From contig JAZODR010000001.1 in assembly GCA_045597125.1 (NCBI GenBank), positions 1-45,174 on the forward strand: a stretch of DNA of 45,174 nucleotides. Reading direction: 5' to 3'. The stretch comes from RGIG5579 sp045597125 (lineage in GTDB: Bacteria; Bacillota; Clostridia; Oscillospirales; SIG627). Position numbers and translations under genes: made by a program. Within the stretch, counting starts at the first letter, position 1. Each line of letters begins with the position of its first letter. Positions 1-7,193 of the stretch are shown piece by piece. The notes below the pieces were generated by a model. The model did not search any database, was not told the origin of the DNA, and saw only the letters and a program-made list of their open reading frames with translations.

Positions 1-156
1 TCTTTTACTTTGTTTCTGGTTTGTATTTTTCTTAAGGAATGACTAAAGCTTCCACACTTTTAAAAGTAATCTCTTACCAATAATCGTGCTTTGTCTTTGT
101 ACATTTTTCGTCTTTGTTGTTCAATTTTCAAGGTTCGCCGCTGCGTCAACCGCAGC
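1..156 (-). other. Probable rRNA operon leader (5' part of transcript, leftward)
   Basis: Read on the minus strand, this stretch follows a consensus promoter and starts with a perfect 6-bp hairpin (140-156, GCTGCG/CGCAGC). It then has a segment at about 117-133 resembling the 'CTTGAAAATTGAACA' element common in Firmicute 16S rRNA leaders. No open frame of substance is seen. The 16S gene itself would lie beyond base 1, so the assignment rests on the leader and the tandem promoters only. Another stable or highly expressed RNA is possible. Confidence 0.55.
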
Positions 157-162
157 TTTTCT

Positions 163-191
163 ATTATATCCAAACGCTTACCCTTTGTCAA
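163..191 (-). promoter_or_regulatory. Sigma-A promoter P2 of the leftward rRNA-like leader
   Basis: The minus strand has -35 TTGACA (186-191), a 17-bp spacer and -10 TATAAT (163-168), both perfect consensus. It points to base 1 and sits about 100 bp downstream of a second promoter, as in many rRNA operons. Confidence 0.85.
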
Positions 192-265
192 TACCTTTTT
201 TTGTTTTTTTAAAAAATTTATCCTTCGGGTTGCATCCGGCCTCCGCTCTCACGCGGTGGAGTTAC

Positions 266-294
266 AGTTTAGCAAAAGTACAGCAGATTGTCAA
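266..294 (-). promoter_or_regulatory. Sigma-A promoter P1 of the leftward rRNA-like leader
   Basis: The minus strand has -35 TTGACA (289-294), a 17-bp spacer and -10 TAAACT (266-271). Together with P2 it forms a tandem arrangement typical of rRNA operons. Bases 1-383 hold no other gene that can be supported. Confidence 0.75.
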
Positions 295-369
295 GAGCTT
301 TTAACGATTTTTTTCACTTTTTTGCTTTTTCTACAATTGCTTCCAAAAATCTCTTGCTATCAACTGTGC

Positions 370-391
370 AAAAACACCAAGAATCACGGTG
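370..391 (-). terminator. Weak possible terminator after the DUF218 gene
   Basis: A short CACC/GGTG stem (375-391) is followed on the minus strand by five T (370-374). It overlaps the stop codon of the upstream gene. The stem is short, so this is a weak call. Confidence 0.3.
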
Positions 392-1082
392 AATTTTCAT
401 CGTTAGTCAAATCTCCACTTGCCTGCAAGGAGATCTTATCTCCTAAAAAAGTAGGTTCGGGCTTTACTATACTGTAAAAGAAATCCTTAACTCTGGCAAC
501 AGTTTCGCGAAAAGAATACCAGGCTTGTTTGGGATATACATTCACATCGCTTGACAAAATCGGCGCTGCTACTGCAGTAGCATCCAGTCCAAGATGTTTT
601 GCAATCATCAAAGAACGATACGAATGATACTCCTGTGTAATTATGATAGGGTTCTTCACCCCGAAGATTGCCTTCGCGCGATACACAGAATCGTAGGTTG
701 AAAATCCTGCGTGATCCATAAAGATACTTTCCGAAGGAACTCCCTTTTCCACAAGATAAGATTTCATTACATTTACCTCATCATAATACTGGGTTCCGTG
801 GTCACCGCTGACAAGGATCTTTTCGCAAATTCCCGATTCATATAATTCCAGAGCCGTCAGGAGTCTATCCTCCAGCATATTGGAAGGGGAGCCATCAGGA
901 CGAACCCCCGCCCCAAGCACCAGCATCACATCAGCTTCTTCCGAAATCGCCGCAGCCTCATCCAAGAAATACAAATCATCCGATACCGAAAGACGAGCAT
1001 ATAAATTAATCCCCGCATAAAAAAGCACGGGCAAAGCCAATACTAATATAAATATGATGAAAATCCATCCTTTTCGTTTCAT
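384..1082 (-). CDS. SanA/YdcF-like DUF218 membrane protein
   Basis: The 232-residue protein has one N-terminal membrane segment (about residues 5-25), then a DUF218 domain facing outward. Family motifs visible are VMLVLGAGV with a following SNMLEDRL, ILVSGDHG, the FSTYDSVYRAK stretch and IITQEYHSYR. DUF218 proteins such as SanA of E. coli affect envelope permeability; the chemistry is not established. The start is the ATG at 1080-1082, preceded by AAAGGGAAG; a TTG 24 bases upstream is open but has a poorer site. It is transcribed alone, away from trxA, from a promoter interleaved with that of trxA. The family call is good; the exact role is unknown. Confidence 0.8.
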   Translation of the reverse strand: MKRKGWIFIIFILVLALPVLFYAGINLYARLSVSDDLYFLDEAAAISEEADVMLVLGAGVRPDGSPSNMLEDRLLTALELYESGICEKILVSGDHGTQYYDEVNVMKSYLVEKGVPSESIFMDHAGFSTYDSVYRAKAIFGVKNPIIITQEYHSYRSLMIAKHLGLDATAVAAPILSSDVNVYPKQAWYSFRETVARVKDFFYSIVKPEPTFLGDKISLQASGDLTNDENSP

Positions 1083-1140
1083 TTTCAAATAGTCTTCCCT
1101 TTCCAAACATTTTCATACTTTTTTCTTCCAAAGAAACATA

Positions 1141-1168
1141 TTTACATTTTTTATTATTATGGTATAAT
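1141..1168 (+). promoter_or_regulatory. Promoter of trxA
   Basis: -35 TTTACA (1141-1146), 16-bp spacer and -10 TATAAT (1163-1168) lie about 34 bp before the trxA start. The -10 lies inside the spacer of the opposing promoter. Confidence 0.7.
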
Positions 1169-1184
1169 AATGATAAAAAGTCAA
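1156..1184 (-). promoter_or_regulatory. Promoter of the DUF218 gene, interleaved with the trxA promoter
   Basis: The minus strand has -35 TTGACT (1179-1184), 17-bp spacer and -10 CATAAT (1156-1161). It shares about 13 bp with the trxA promoter, so two polymerases could hardly bind at once. Confidence 0.6.
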
Positions 1185-1201
1185 GAAAGGAGACTGAAAT
1201 T

Positions 1202-1516
1202 ATGAAAGAACTAACGATACAAAATTTCGATACCGAAATTCAAAATACGGCGGGAATTACCATTGTGGATTTTTGGGCAGATTGGTGCGGACCTTGTCGT
1301 ATGATCGCTCCTATTCTGGAGGAAATCGACCGCGATACAAGCGATGTGACCGTGATGAAGGTCAACGTTGACAAAGAACCTGCACTTGCCGACCGTTTCA
1401 GCATCAATGCCATTCCCACCCTCATTTTTTTCAAGGAGGGGAAAATGGTCAAGCAAAAAACGGGTCTTTACCCCAAAGATGCGCTGGAGCTGATTCTTAA
1501 GGAGATCCGCGGATGA
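1202..1516 (+). CDS. trxA: Thioredoxin
   Basis: A 104-residue classic thioredoxin fold protein. The active site WCGPC has the redox cysteines at 29 and 32, and the cis-proline is in NAIPTL (about 72). The length matches the family. It reduces disulfides in cytosolic proteins. The start has AAAGGAG eight or so bases upstream. The next gene, an FTR-like protein, overlaps it by four bases (ATGA), which suggests translational coupling and that the two work as a reductase-thioredoxin pair fed by ferredoxin rather than NADPH. No thioredoxin reductase flavoprotein is seen nearby. Confidence 0.97.
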   Translation: MKELTIQNFDTEIQNTAGITIVDFWADWCGPCRMIAPILEEIDRDTSDVTVMKVNVDKEPALADRFSINAIPTLIFFKEGKMVKQKTGLYPKDALELILKEIRG

Positions 1517-1728
1517 AGATTCGTTTGAACGAGGATGAGAACATCGTCAAAATGATAAAGGACGGTCTGAAAGAAAGAGGAGGCTATTGCCCCTGTCGCA
1601 GAGAAATCTCCGAGGATACAAAATGTATGTGCAAAGAATTTCGCGACCAGATCAAAGACCCCGAATTTGAAGGATATTGCCACTGTCTATTATATTATAA
1701 GGAAAAAGAAAGTCACCCAATCGGGTGA
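1513..1728 (+). CDS. Ferredoxin-thioredoxin reductase catalytic-chain-like protein
   Basis: A 71-residue protein with three paired-cysteine motifs: CPC (C26, C28), CMC (C38, C40) and CHC (C56, C58). Six cysteines in this order match the FTR catalytic beta chain, where four bind a 4Fe-4S cluster and two form the redox-active disulfide. The spacing (CPC-x9-CMC-x15-CHC) differs from the plant/cyanobacterial form but fits the short form of anaerobes. It overlaps trxA by four bases and very likely reduces that thioredoxin using ferredoxin electrons; this partner assignment is inference. No variable (alpha) subunit gene is adjacent. The stop codon lies within the transcription terminator. Confidence 0.85.
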   Translation: MKIRLNEDENIVKMIKDGLKERGGYCPCRREISEDTKCMCKEFRDQIKDPEFEGYCHCLLYYKEKESHPIG

Positions 1729-1738
1729 CTTTCTTTTT
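1712..1738. terminator. Bidirectional terminator between FTR-like gene and trpB
   Basis: The stem AAGTCACCC / GGGTGACTT with short loop is flanked by T-rich tracts on both strands. It serves trxA-FTR rightward and trpB leftward and overlaps the stop codons of both. Confidence 0.88.
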
Positions 1739-2957
1739 ATCGAATACCGTAGTTTTCAATGATGTAATCCATATCCTTATCGCCTCTGCCAGAGAGATTG
1801 ATAAGGACAGAGCCTTTATCCATTTCCTTGGCAAGCTTCATGCCAAAAGCAACGGCGTGAGAACTTTCGATGGCGGGAATAATGCCTTCCATACGTGAAA
1901 GTTTGAAGAATGCATCAATCGTTTCTTCATCATCAATGACATCGTACTTGACTCTGCCGATGGACTGAAGAAATGCGTGCTCAGGACCGGAAGAAGGATA
2001 GTCCAGTCCGCTGGCAACGGAATATACTGGAGCAGGATCGCCGTTTTCATCCTTAAGCATAATGCTGTTGAATCCGTGCATAACACCCTCGGTGCCGTAC
2101 TTTAGACTGGCGGCATGATCGCCCAGCTTAGGTCCTCTGCCGAGAGGCTCGACGCCATAAATATCAACGGGATCGTTGAGAAAGCCCGCAAAGAGGCCAG
2201 CCGCATTGGAGCCGCCGCCTACACAGGCTACGATAGCATCAGGCAAGTGACCCGTCATATCAATAAACTGCTCTCTTGCTTCAATCCCCACAACACTTTG
2301 GAAATCGCGAACCATCATCGGGAAGGGATGGGGCCCCAACACGGATCCGATGCAATAAATGGCATCGTTATACTCTTTACTGTACGCTTCAAAGGCGGCA
2401 TCTACCGCTTCCTTCAAGGTTTGCAGACCGTGAGTAACCTCCACAACATTGGCGCCAAGAATCTTCATTCTGGCAACGTTGGGAGCTTGCTTCTTAATAT
2501 CCACAGAACCCATGTAAATATCACATTCCAAACCAAAGTACGCAGCAGCGGTAGCAAGAGCGACACCGTGCTGACCGGCGCCGGTTTCGGCGATGACCTT
2601 CTTCTTGCCCATATATTTGGCAAGAAGTGCCTCGCCCATACAGTGATTGAGCTTATGAGCGCCGGAGTGGTTCAAATCTTCACGCTTGGCATAAAGCTGA
2701 ACCTTACCGCCCAAATAATCGGAAAGACGCTCCAGATGGGTTACGGGAGTAGGTCTGCCCTGAAATTCCTTACGGATTCTGCGCAGTTCTGCAATAAATT
2801 TGCGGCTCTGGCAAATAGAATAGTATGCTTCGGTAATCTCGGCCATGGCATTTTTCAATTTCTCGTCGATATAAACTCCGCCGAATCTGCCAAAATAGCC
2901 GTCTTTATCAGGATAATTGTTAAAATAGGTATCAAAATCAACACCGTTTAATTTCAT
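1737..2957 (-). CDS. trpB: Tryptophan synthase beta chain
   Basis: A 406-residue TrpB of the usual (TrpB1) type. The PLP lysine is in GAHKLNH (K102), the catalytic glutamate in AETGAGQHG (about 124), and the PLP phosphate loop is GGGSNA (247-252). It condenses indole with serine to give tryptophan. The start chosen is the ATG at 2955-2957, preceded by GGAGG; longer in-frame readings run into the T-box leader. It stands alone, with no trpA or other trp gene adjacent, so it may act on scavenged indole or with a TrpA encoded elsewhere. A Trp T-box lies immediately upstream, so expression should rise when tRNA-Trp is uncharged. Confidence 0.95.
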   Translation of the reverse strand: MKLNGVDFDTYFNNYPDKDGYFGRFGGVYIDEKLKNAMAEITEAYYSICQSRKFIAELRRIRKEFQGRPTPVTHLERLSDYLGGKVQLYAKREDLNHSGAHKLNHCMGEALLAKYMGKKKVIAETGAGQHGVALATAAAYFGLECDIYMGSVDIKKQAPNVARMKILGANVVEVTHGLQTLKEAVDAAFEAYSKEYNDAIYCIGSVLGPHPFPMMVRDFQSVVGIEAREQFIDMTGHLPDAIVACVGGGSNAAGLFAGFLNDPVDIYGVEPLGRGPKLGDHAASLKYGTEGVMHGFNSIMLKDENGDPAPVYSVASGLDYPSSGPEHAFLQSIGRVKYDVIDDEETIDAFFKLSRMEGIIPAIESSHAVAFGMKLAKEMDKGSVLINLSGRGDKDMDYIIENYGIR

Positions 2958-2971
2958 TTTTTCCTCCAAAA

Positions 2972-3005
2972 AATAACCGCCCCAAACGAATAATCGTTTG
3001 GGGCG
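2972..3005 (-). terminator. T-box-controlled terminator before trpB
   Basis: The 12-bp stem CGCCCCAAACGA / TCGTTTGGGGCG is followed on the minus strand by a T run. It is the mutually exclusive partner of the T-box antiterminator. Confidence 0.9.
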
Positions 3006-3215
3006 AATCAAATCCGCGGTACCACCCAAATTCACCGCCAAAGCGATGCACTCACGCGTACAGTCATACACGATCTGATATAACGGTCAGCACCCGTCGC
3101 CCCTACTCAAGTTTTCCTTTCGGTTTGCCCTCACAAGTCCATTCCCAAAATTCATCCTTGCCGCGCTTCCACCAACCGCGACTCGCTGAAAAGTCAAAAT
3201 TAAGGTACTATTCTT
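2972..3215 (-). promoter_or_regulatory. T-box riboswitch, tryptophan-specific
   Basis: The minus strand carries the T-box antiterminator sequence GGGTGGTACCGCG (3015-3027), followed by a GC-rich terminator hairpin (2979-3005) and a T run just ahead of the trpB ribosome-binding site. Stem I begins near 3188 with the GCGAGT and GGTTGGTGGAAGC elements. The specifier is read as TGG at 3139-3141, followed by the usual purine, which matches Trp and the trpB cargo. Uncharged tRNA-Trp should favour antitermination. Confidence 0.93.
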
Positions 3216-3232
3216 GCTCATAAGTTTAGAAT

Positions 3233-3261
3233 ATTATAACAAAGGAAATTTTCTTTGTCAA
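3233..3261 (-). promoter_or_regulatory. Promoter of the T-box/trpB transcript
   Basis: The minus strand has -35 TTGACA (3256-3261), 17-bp spacer and -10 TATAAT (3233-3238). The -35 overlaps the stop codon of the upstream 68-residue gene. Confidence 0.88.
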
Positions 3262-3464
3262 GAGGTTTTGCCGAAGGCAATCTGTCCCGCCTTTTGAAAG
3301 ATATCGTCAATACTTAAATTTTCATTCTCTTTTAGAAAAGCGATCAATGTTTTCATTTGTTCTTCTCTTGCCACGGCAAAAGACACAGAAAGCACCTCGT
3401 CACGGGAAAGGCCGCGCTGCAAAAGAAGATTCAATAATTCTTTTCTGAAATCCGTATGTTCCAT
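3258..3464 (-). CDS. Small protein of unknown function (68 residues)
   Basis: I do not recognise this family. The start is the ATG at 3462-3464, one base past the stop of the chromate-transporter gene, with GGAG at a proper distance, so it is probably translated as the last gene of that operon. The protein is mostly predicted helix, charged, with no cysteines and no membrane segment. It could be a small cytosolic partner of the two ChrA halves, but nothing in the sequence shows this. A longer frame reading back into the chromate gene looks spurious. Confidence 0.6.
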   Translation of the reverse strand: MEHTDFRKELLNLLLQRGLSRDEVLSVSFAVAREEQMKTLIAFLKENENLSIDDIFQKAGQIAFGKTS

Positions 3465-3465
3465 A

Positions 3466-4068
3466 TCATACTCCAAAAATAAGAATACCGAAAACAGCGG
3501 AAATACCAATGGAGAGAATGGGAGAAATCGCTTTTTTCTTCCACATTTTCCATCCGGAACGAAGCAGGAATACCAAAGCAAAGATCAAAACCGTTCTCCA
3601 CTCCGGAATCAGCGATTTGGTAAATCCGTCGGTAAACAAAGAATTGACGGCAGGAATTACACCCGACAAAAGAAAATACACGCCGGTAGAAAGAATAATG
3701 CCCACCACGCAGGGTTTAACGGTATCAAGAACGGTACGGGTCCCCTTCTTTTCCATAAAACCCTTAAGGCATTTTGCAATGAGCAAAATGATAACAAAGG
3801 AAGGGGTGATCGCACCGAGGGTTGCAAAAATGCCGCCCAGAATACCCGCGTAGGTCGTACCGATATAGGTTGCGGTATTGACCATAATGGGTCCGGGGGT
3901 AGATTCTGCCACACCAACGATATACTGGAACATTTCCAAATCAACACCCCACTGAGGGTTTGCGAGAATCGTATCGCGAATCAAGGGAATTGCGCCATAA
4001 CCGCCGCCAAAGGTGAAAAGACCCACCATAAAAAATTCCCAAAACAGCAACAGGAGCTTAACGATCAT
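3466..4068 (-). CDS. Chromate transporter family protein, half-size (second of pair)
   Basis: A 200-residue membrane protein of the short-chain CHR family. The two family signatures are visible: FTFGGGYGAIPLI near residues 18-30 and AESTPGP near 54-60. About five to six hydrophobic segments follow. CHR proteins come as long fused forms or as two adjacent half-size genes that form a heterodimer; here the second half is the upstream gene. Chromate efflux is the family's name function, but in gut anaerobes the true substrate is unknown. The start has a separate ATG four bases after the upstream stop. Confidence 0.88.
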   Translation of the reverse strand: MIVKLLLLFWEFFMVGLFTFGGGYGAIPLIRDTILANPQWGVDLEMFQYIVGVAESTPGPIMVNTATYIGTTYAGILGGIFATLGAITPSFVIILLIAKCLKGFMEKKGTRTVLDTVKPCVVGIILSTGVYFLLSGVIPAVNSLFTDGFTKSLIPEWRTVLIFALVFLLRSGWKMWKKKAISPILSIGISAVFGILIFGV

Positions 4069-4071
4069 TTT

Positions 4072-4650
4072 TCACCGCCCCCCCTTCTTCATAACACTCA
4101 CACCGTAAACCACAAGGCCCACGATGGCGGAAATAAGAATCAAAAGAATGGAAGAAATGTTGAACAGTTCAAAATTTTTACACAACATCAAAATCAAGGA
4201 AAATGCAAAAAGAATCAGAGAAAGAATATTTTTCTTCATCTTTTTGAACATTTTCCATCCTGCACCGAAAATCAGAAAGGCTACCGCCGCCTTAATCCCC
4301 TTAAAAGCACTTGCAACCCAGGTAATCTCCAAGAAATTTTCCAAAAACAAGGCAATGATGCCGATAACGATTAAAGAAGGCAATACGACCCCGCCGGTTG
4401 CCGCAACCGAACCGAAAACACCGCCCACCTTATATCCTACAAAGGTAGCGGTATTGATGGCAAGAGGACCGGGCGTGGATTCCGCCACTACGGTAATATC
4501 CATCATCTCGTCGTGAGTGAGCCATTTTTTCTCGCTAACACATTCATTTTCGATGATGGAAATCATTGCATAACCGCCACCAAAGGTAAATGCACCAATC
4601 TTGAAAAAAGTCGCAAACAATTTCCACAATATTTTTTTTCTTTTACTCAA
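4072..4650 (-). CDS. Chromate transporter family protein, half-size (first of pair)
   Basis: A 192-residue CHR-domain membrane protein with FTFGGGYAMIS near the N-terminus and AESTPGPLAIN. It pairs with the next gene to give a two-subunit transporter. The start chosen is a TTG at 4648-4650 because AGGAGG lies seven bases upstream and the TTGA overlaps the stop of the preceding C_GCAxxG_C_C gene; a longer reading would run through that gene. The TTG start with four-base overlap implies translational coupling. Confidence 0.85.
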   Translation of the reverse strand: MSKRKKILWKLFATFFKIGAFTFGGGYAMISIIENECVSEKKWLTHDEMMDITVVAESTPGPLAINTATFVGYKVGGVFGSVAATGGVVLPSLIVIGIIALFLENFLEITWVASAFKGIKAAVAFLIFGAGWKMFKKMKKNILSLILFAFSLILMLCKNFELFNISSILLILISAIVGLVVYGVSVMKKGGR

Positions 4651-5105
4651 AGGATTCCCTCCTCTTTCAGATATTGCTCCAAAATTTCCGCCGCAGCGCG
4701 CACCACACGGGCGCAAGGACGAGATTTATAATACTCCTCGGTACGTGGAGAGGCAAGTCCGCCCACGTCCGCTTTATGATTCAAAATTTCTTTACATACC
4801 AAAGAACCGCAACGCTCCTCGAAACGTTTGCCCAATTCCTGTACACGGGGATACAGAGCGTCCTTCTCCAAAGCACAGAGATCATCGTAGCCAAAAAGGT
4901 GACCGATTACCAAAGTCAGTCCACTGAATGCGCCGCAAACCTGCCGCATTCTGCCAAAGCCTCCGCCAAAAGGAGAAGCCAAGCGAAGCGCATCTTTTTC
5001 TTCAATACCTACCAGGGGAGCAAAAGCAGCATACAAAGACTGAGCACAGTTATACCCGGATAAAAAAAGCTCTTCTGCACGGTGGGAATAATTTCTGTTT
5101 TTCAT
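4647..5105 (-). CDS. C_GCAxxG_C_C family redox-active protein
   Basis: The 152-residue protein has the family signature of conserved cysteines: GYNCAQS near residue 20, the glycine-rich stretch ASPFGGGFGRMRQVCGAFSG (about 43-62), CGSLVCKE near 100 and a late cysteine in RPCARVV. Members of this family are small anaerobe proteins thought to be redox active or metal binding; no reaction is firmly known. It is the first gene of the operon with two chromate-transporter halves and a small orphan. No clear promoter precedes it; it begins just after the terminator of the efp operon, so read-through may supply transcription. Confidence 0.82.
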   Translation of the reverse strand: MKNRNYSHRAEELFLSGYNCAQSLYAAFAPLVGIEEKDALRLASPFGGGFGRMRQVCGAFSGLTLVIGHLFGYDDLCALEKDALYPRVQELGKRFEERCGSLVCKEILNHKADVGGLASPRTEEYYKSRPCARVVRAAAEILEQYLKEEGIL

Positions 5106-5120
5106 TTCTCACATCGCAAA

Positions 5121-5145
5121 AACTCTCCGGCAAAGCCGGAGAGTT
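5121..5145. terminator. Terminator of the efp operon
   Basis: The 11-bp stem AACTCTCCGGC / GCCGGAGAGTT with AAA loop is followed by a T run on the minus strand. It separates the efp operon from the C_GCAxxG_C_C gene. Confidence 0.88.
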
Positions 5146-5154
5146 TCGTTTTCC

Positions 5155-5460
5155 TTAGTCTTCTACGGGAGCCTCTTCAGACTCTTCGCCTTCATCCTCA
5201 TCTTCACAAAAACAGCAGTCGCACTCATCATCGCAGCAATCGCCAAAGAGTTCCTCCTCAACGTTGGCGAGATCTTCGTCTACCGCTTCCAGATAATCAT
5301 TAATATCATCCACGTCATCCTGAAGACCAACAATCTCATTTGCCATATCCTCAAGAATATCAGCCATCATTTTGATGATCTTGCCTTCTTTGGTTTCGGC
5401 ATCGAATTCAAGGCCTTCCATCAAGCCCTTAAGATAAGCAACCTTTTCGGTAACTGTCAT
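5155..5460 (-). CDS. CD1247 N-terminal-domain-like acidic protein
   Basis: The 101-residue protein begins with the helical EKVAYLKGLMEGL motif seen in the CD1247-type N-terminal domain of clostridia. A coiled-coil-like acidic helix follows, then a cluster of cysteines among aspartates (GDCCDDECDCCFC, about residues 73-85) and a tail nearly all Glu/Asp. The cysteine cluster could bind a metal. It lies 12 bases after efp in the same transcript. The function is unknown. Confidence 0.75.
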   Translation of the reverse strand: MTVTEKVAYLKGLMEGLEFDAETKEGKIIKMMADILEDMANEIVGLQDDVDDINDYLEAVDEDLANVEEELFGDCCDDECDCCFCEDEDEGEESEEAPVED

Positions 5461-5472
5461 AATTTTTCTCCT

Positions 5473-6033
5473 TTATACTCTTTCCAGGTAATCGCCGGTA
5501 CGGGTATCAATCTTCAAAACGTCGCCCTCGTTTACGAACAGGGGAACCTTAATCTGCGCACCGGTCTCAAGAGTTGCGGGCTTGGAAGCACCGGTAGCCG
5601 TATCGCCCTTGAAGCCGGGATCGGTCTGGGTAACGGCAAGTTCTACAAACATAGGAGGCTCAACGCCAAATACGTTGCCCTTAAAAGAAAGAACCTTGCA
5701 AATCATTTCTTCTTTTACAAACTTGAAGTTGTCACCAACCAAATCGTGGCCAACCAAGGTCTCTTCCCAAGTTTCGGTATCCATGAAGTGATACAGATCA
5801 CCATCATCGTAGGAGTACTGCATATCCTTTCTTTCTACGAATGCGGGGGTGAATTTTTCAGTGGGGTTAAAAGTCTTTTCCACCACAGAGCCTGTAATTA
5901 CATTTCTCAGCTTAGTACGAACGAATGCCGCACCTTTACCGGGTTTTACGTGCTGAAACTCGATTACCTGCATTGCTGCGCCATCCATTTCAAAAGTAAC
6001 GCCGTTTCTGAAATCGCCTGCTGTAATTGCCAT
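5473..6033 (-). CDS. efp: Elongation factor P
   Basis: A 186-residue protein of normal EF-P length with KOW-like N-terminal domain and two OB domains. EF-P helps the ribosome through polyproline stretches. The tip loop reads KPGKGAAF with the modifiable lysine at 33. The start is the ATG at 6031-6033 with GGAGG upstream; a ten-residue longer reading is not favoured. It is preceded by its own promoter and followed by the CD1247-like gene. Confidence 0.96.
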   Translation of the reverse strand: MAITAGDFRNGVTFEMDGAAMQVIEFQHVKPGKGAAFVRTKLRNVITGSVVEKTFNPTEKFTPAFVERKDMQYSYDDGDLYHFMDTETWEETLVGHDLVGDNFKFVKEEMICKVLSFKGNVFGVEPPMFVELAVTQTDPGFKGDTATGASKPATLETGAQIKVPLFVNEGDVLKIDTRTGDYLERV

Positions 6034-6074
6034 AGTATCCTCCAAAAAACATAAAAATATCAATTTACTGTAAT

Positions 6075-6103
6075 ATTATACTACTTTTTTCTCCGTATTG
6101 CAA
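6075..6103 (-). promoter_or_regulatory. Promoter of efp
   Basis: The minus strand has -35 TTGCAA (6098-6103), 17-bp spacer and -10 TATAAT (6075-6080), about 40 bp ahead of the efp start. Confidence 0.8.
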
Positions 6104-6125
6104 GATGTATTTGCAAAAAATACCA

Positions 6126-7193
6126 TTATAATTCCAACAAAAGTTTGGAAGAAGTATTCAAATTCTCATAGCCATTCTCACCAACTACCACAAGATCTTC
6201 AATGCGAACACCGAATTTCCCCGGCAAATAAATGCCCGGCTCCACACTCATTACCGCTCCTGCAGGAATCATTTCTTCACAAAAGGGAGAAAATGACGGC
6301 GCTTCATGAACCTTTAGACCAATGCCGTGACCCAGGCTATGTCCAAAGCATTCGCCATAGCCTGCAGATGCGATTACATCCCTTGCGGCTTTGTCAACAT
6401 CTTTACCCGCAACGTCTGCACGAATCTTCTCGAAAGCACGCATCTGTGCAGACAGCACGGTTTCGTACACCTTTTTCATTTCCTCGTCAGCTTTTCCCAC
6501 ACAAACGGTGCGAGTCATATCAGAGCAATACCCATCCAATTTGCAGCCGAAATCCATGGTAAGAAAGGTATTCCTTTCCAAGAGAGCATCGGTGGGAGTT
6601 CCATGAGGCAGAGAGGAACGCTTTCCCGATACGCAGATGGTATCAAAACTGGGAGCAGAAGCGCCGCCGCACTTCATAAAGTATTCCAATTCCGCTGCAA
6701 TGGAAAGCTCCGTTCTTCCTGCCTGAATCCGCGGAAGGATATACGCGTATGCCTCCTCCGCAAGCGCTTGTGCGGCGCGGATCCGACCAATTTCTTCTTT
6801 TCTCTTGATCTGCCTCATTTTCTCAAGGCGATCCTTTAAAGAGACATATTCGTAATGGGGAAATTTTTCTCGAAAACATTCAAGCTCTCCAACGCTCATT
6901 TCCCGATCCTCAAAATAAATCACGGTAATATTTTCACGTTTGGAAAATTCAGGAAAAAACTGTTGAAAGATTCTTGGCTTTATATCAATAAAAGCGGGGA
7001 TTTCACCGTTTTTTTGGGCAATTTGAGCCATTTCAAAATAGCGAGAATCCAAAAACAGAATGCTTTTTTCTCTCGTAACCAAAAGACTCCCGTCGGAAGA
7101 ACGAAATCCTGTCAAATACTGTCTGGAAACAGCGGATAAAATCAGGGCGCATTGCCCTTTTAAAAGGGATTGGGAAAATTGTGCAAGACTCAT
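6126..7193 (-). CDS. M24-family Xaa-Pro aminopeptidase
   Basis: A 355-residue cytosolic metallopeptidase that removes N-terminal residues before proline. It has the N-terminal creatinase-like domain (about 1-130) and the pita-bread catalytic domain. All five metal ligands are visible: D214 in LTMDFG, D225 in CSDMTRT, H289 in SLGHGIG, E318 in SVEPGIY and E332 in RIEDLV. The gene overlaps the upstream yqeG-like stop by four bases (ATGA) and lies just upstream of efp, an arrangement common in Firmicutes. Confidence 0.94.
   Translation of the reverse strand: MSLAQFSQSLLKGQCALILSAVSRQYLTGFRSSDGSLLVTREKSILFLDSRYFEMAQIAQKNGEIPAFIDIKPRIFQQFFPEFSKRENITVIYFEDREMSVGELECFREKFPHYEYVSLKDRLEKMRQIKRKEEIGRIRAAQALAEEAYAYILPRIQAGRTELSIAAELEYFMKCGGASAPSFDTICVSGKRSSLPHGTPTDALLERNTFLTMDFGCKLDGYCSDMTRTVCVGKADEEMKKVYETVLSAQMRAFEKIRADVAGKDVDKAARDVIASAGYGECFGHSLGHGIGLKVHEAPSFSPFCEEMIPAGAVMSVEPGIYLPGKFGVRIEDLVVVGENGYENLNTSSKLLLEL

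Noticed and set aside
86..477. Two overlapping rightward frames at the left edge
   Set aside because: They lie over strong leftward promoters and an rRNA-like leader and have no translation signals.
2115..2951. Long open frame antisense to trpB
   Set aside because: The trpB protein on the other strand is intact and recognised; the antisense frame has no ribosome-binding site and no family resemblance.
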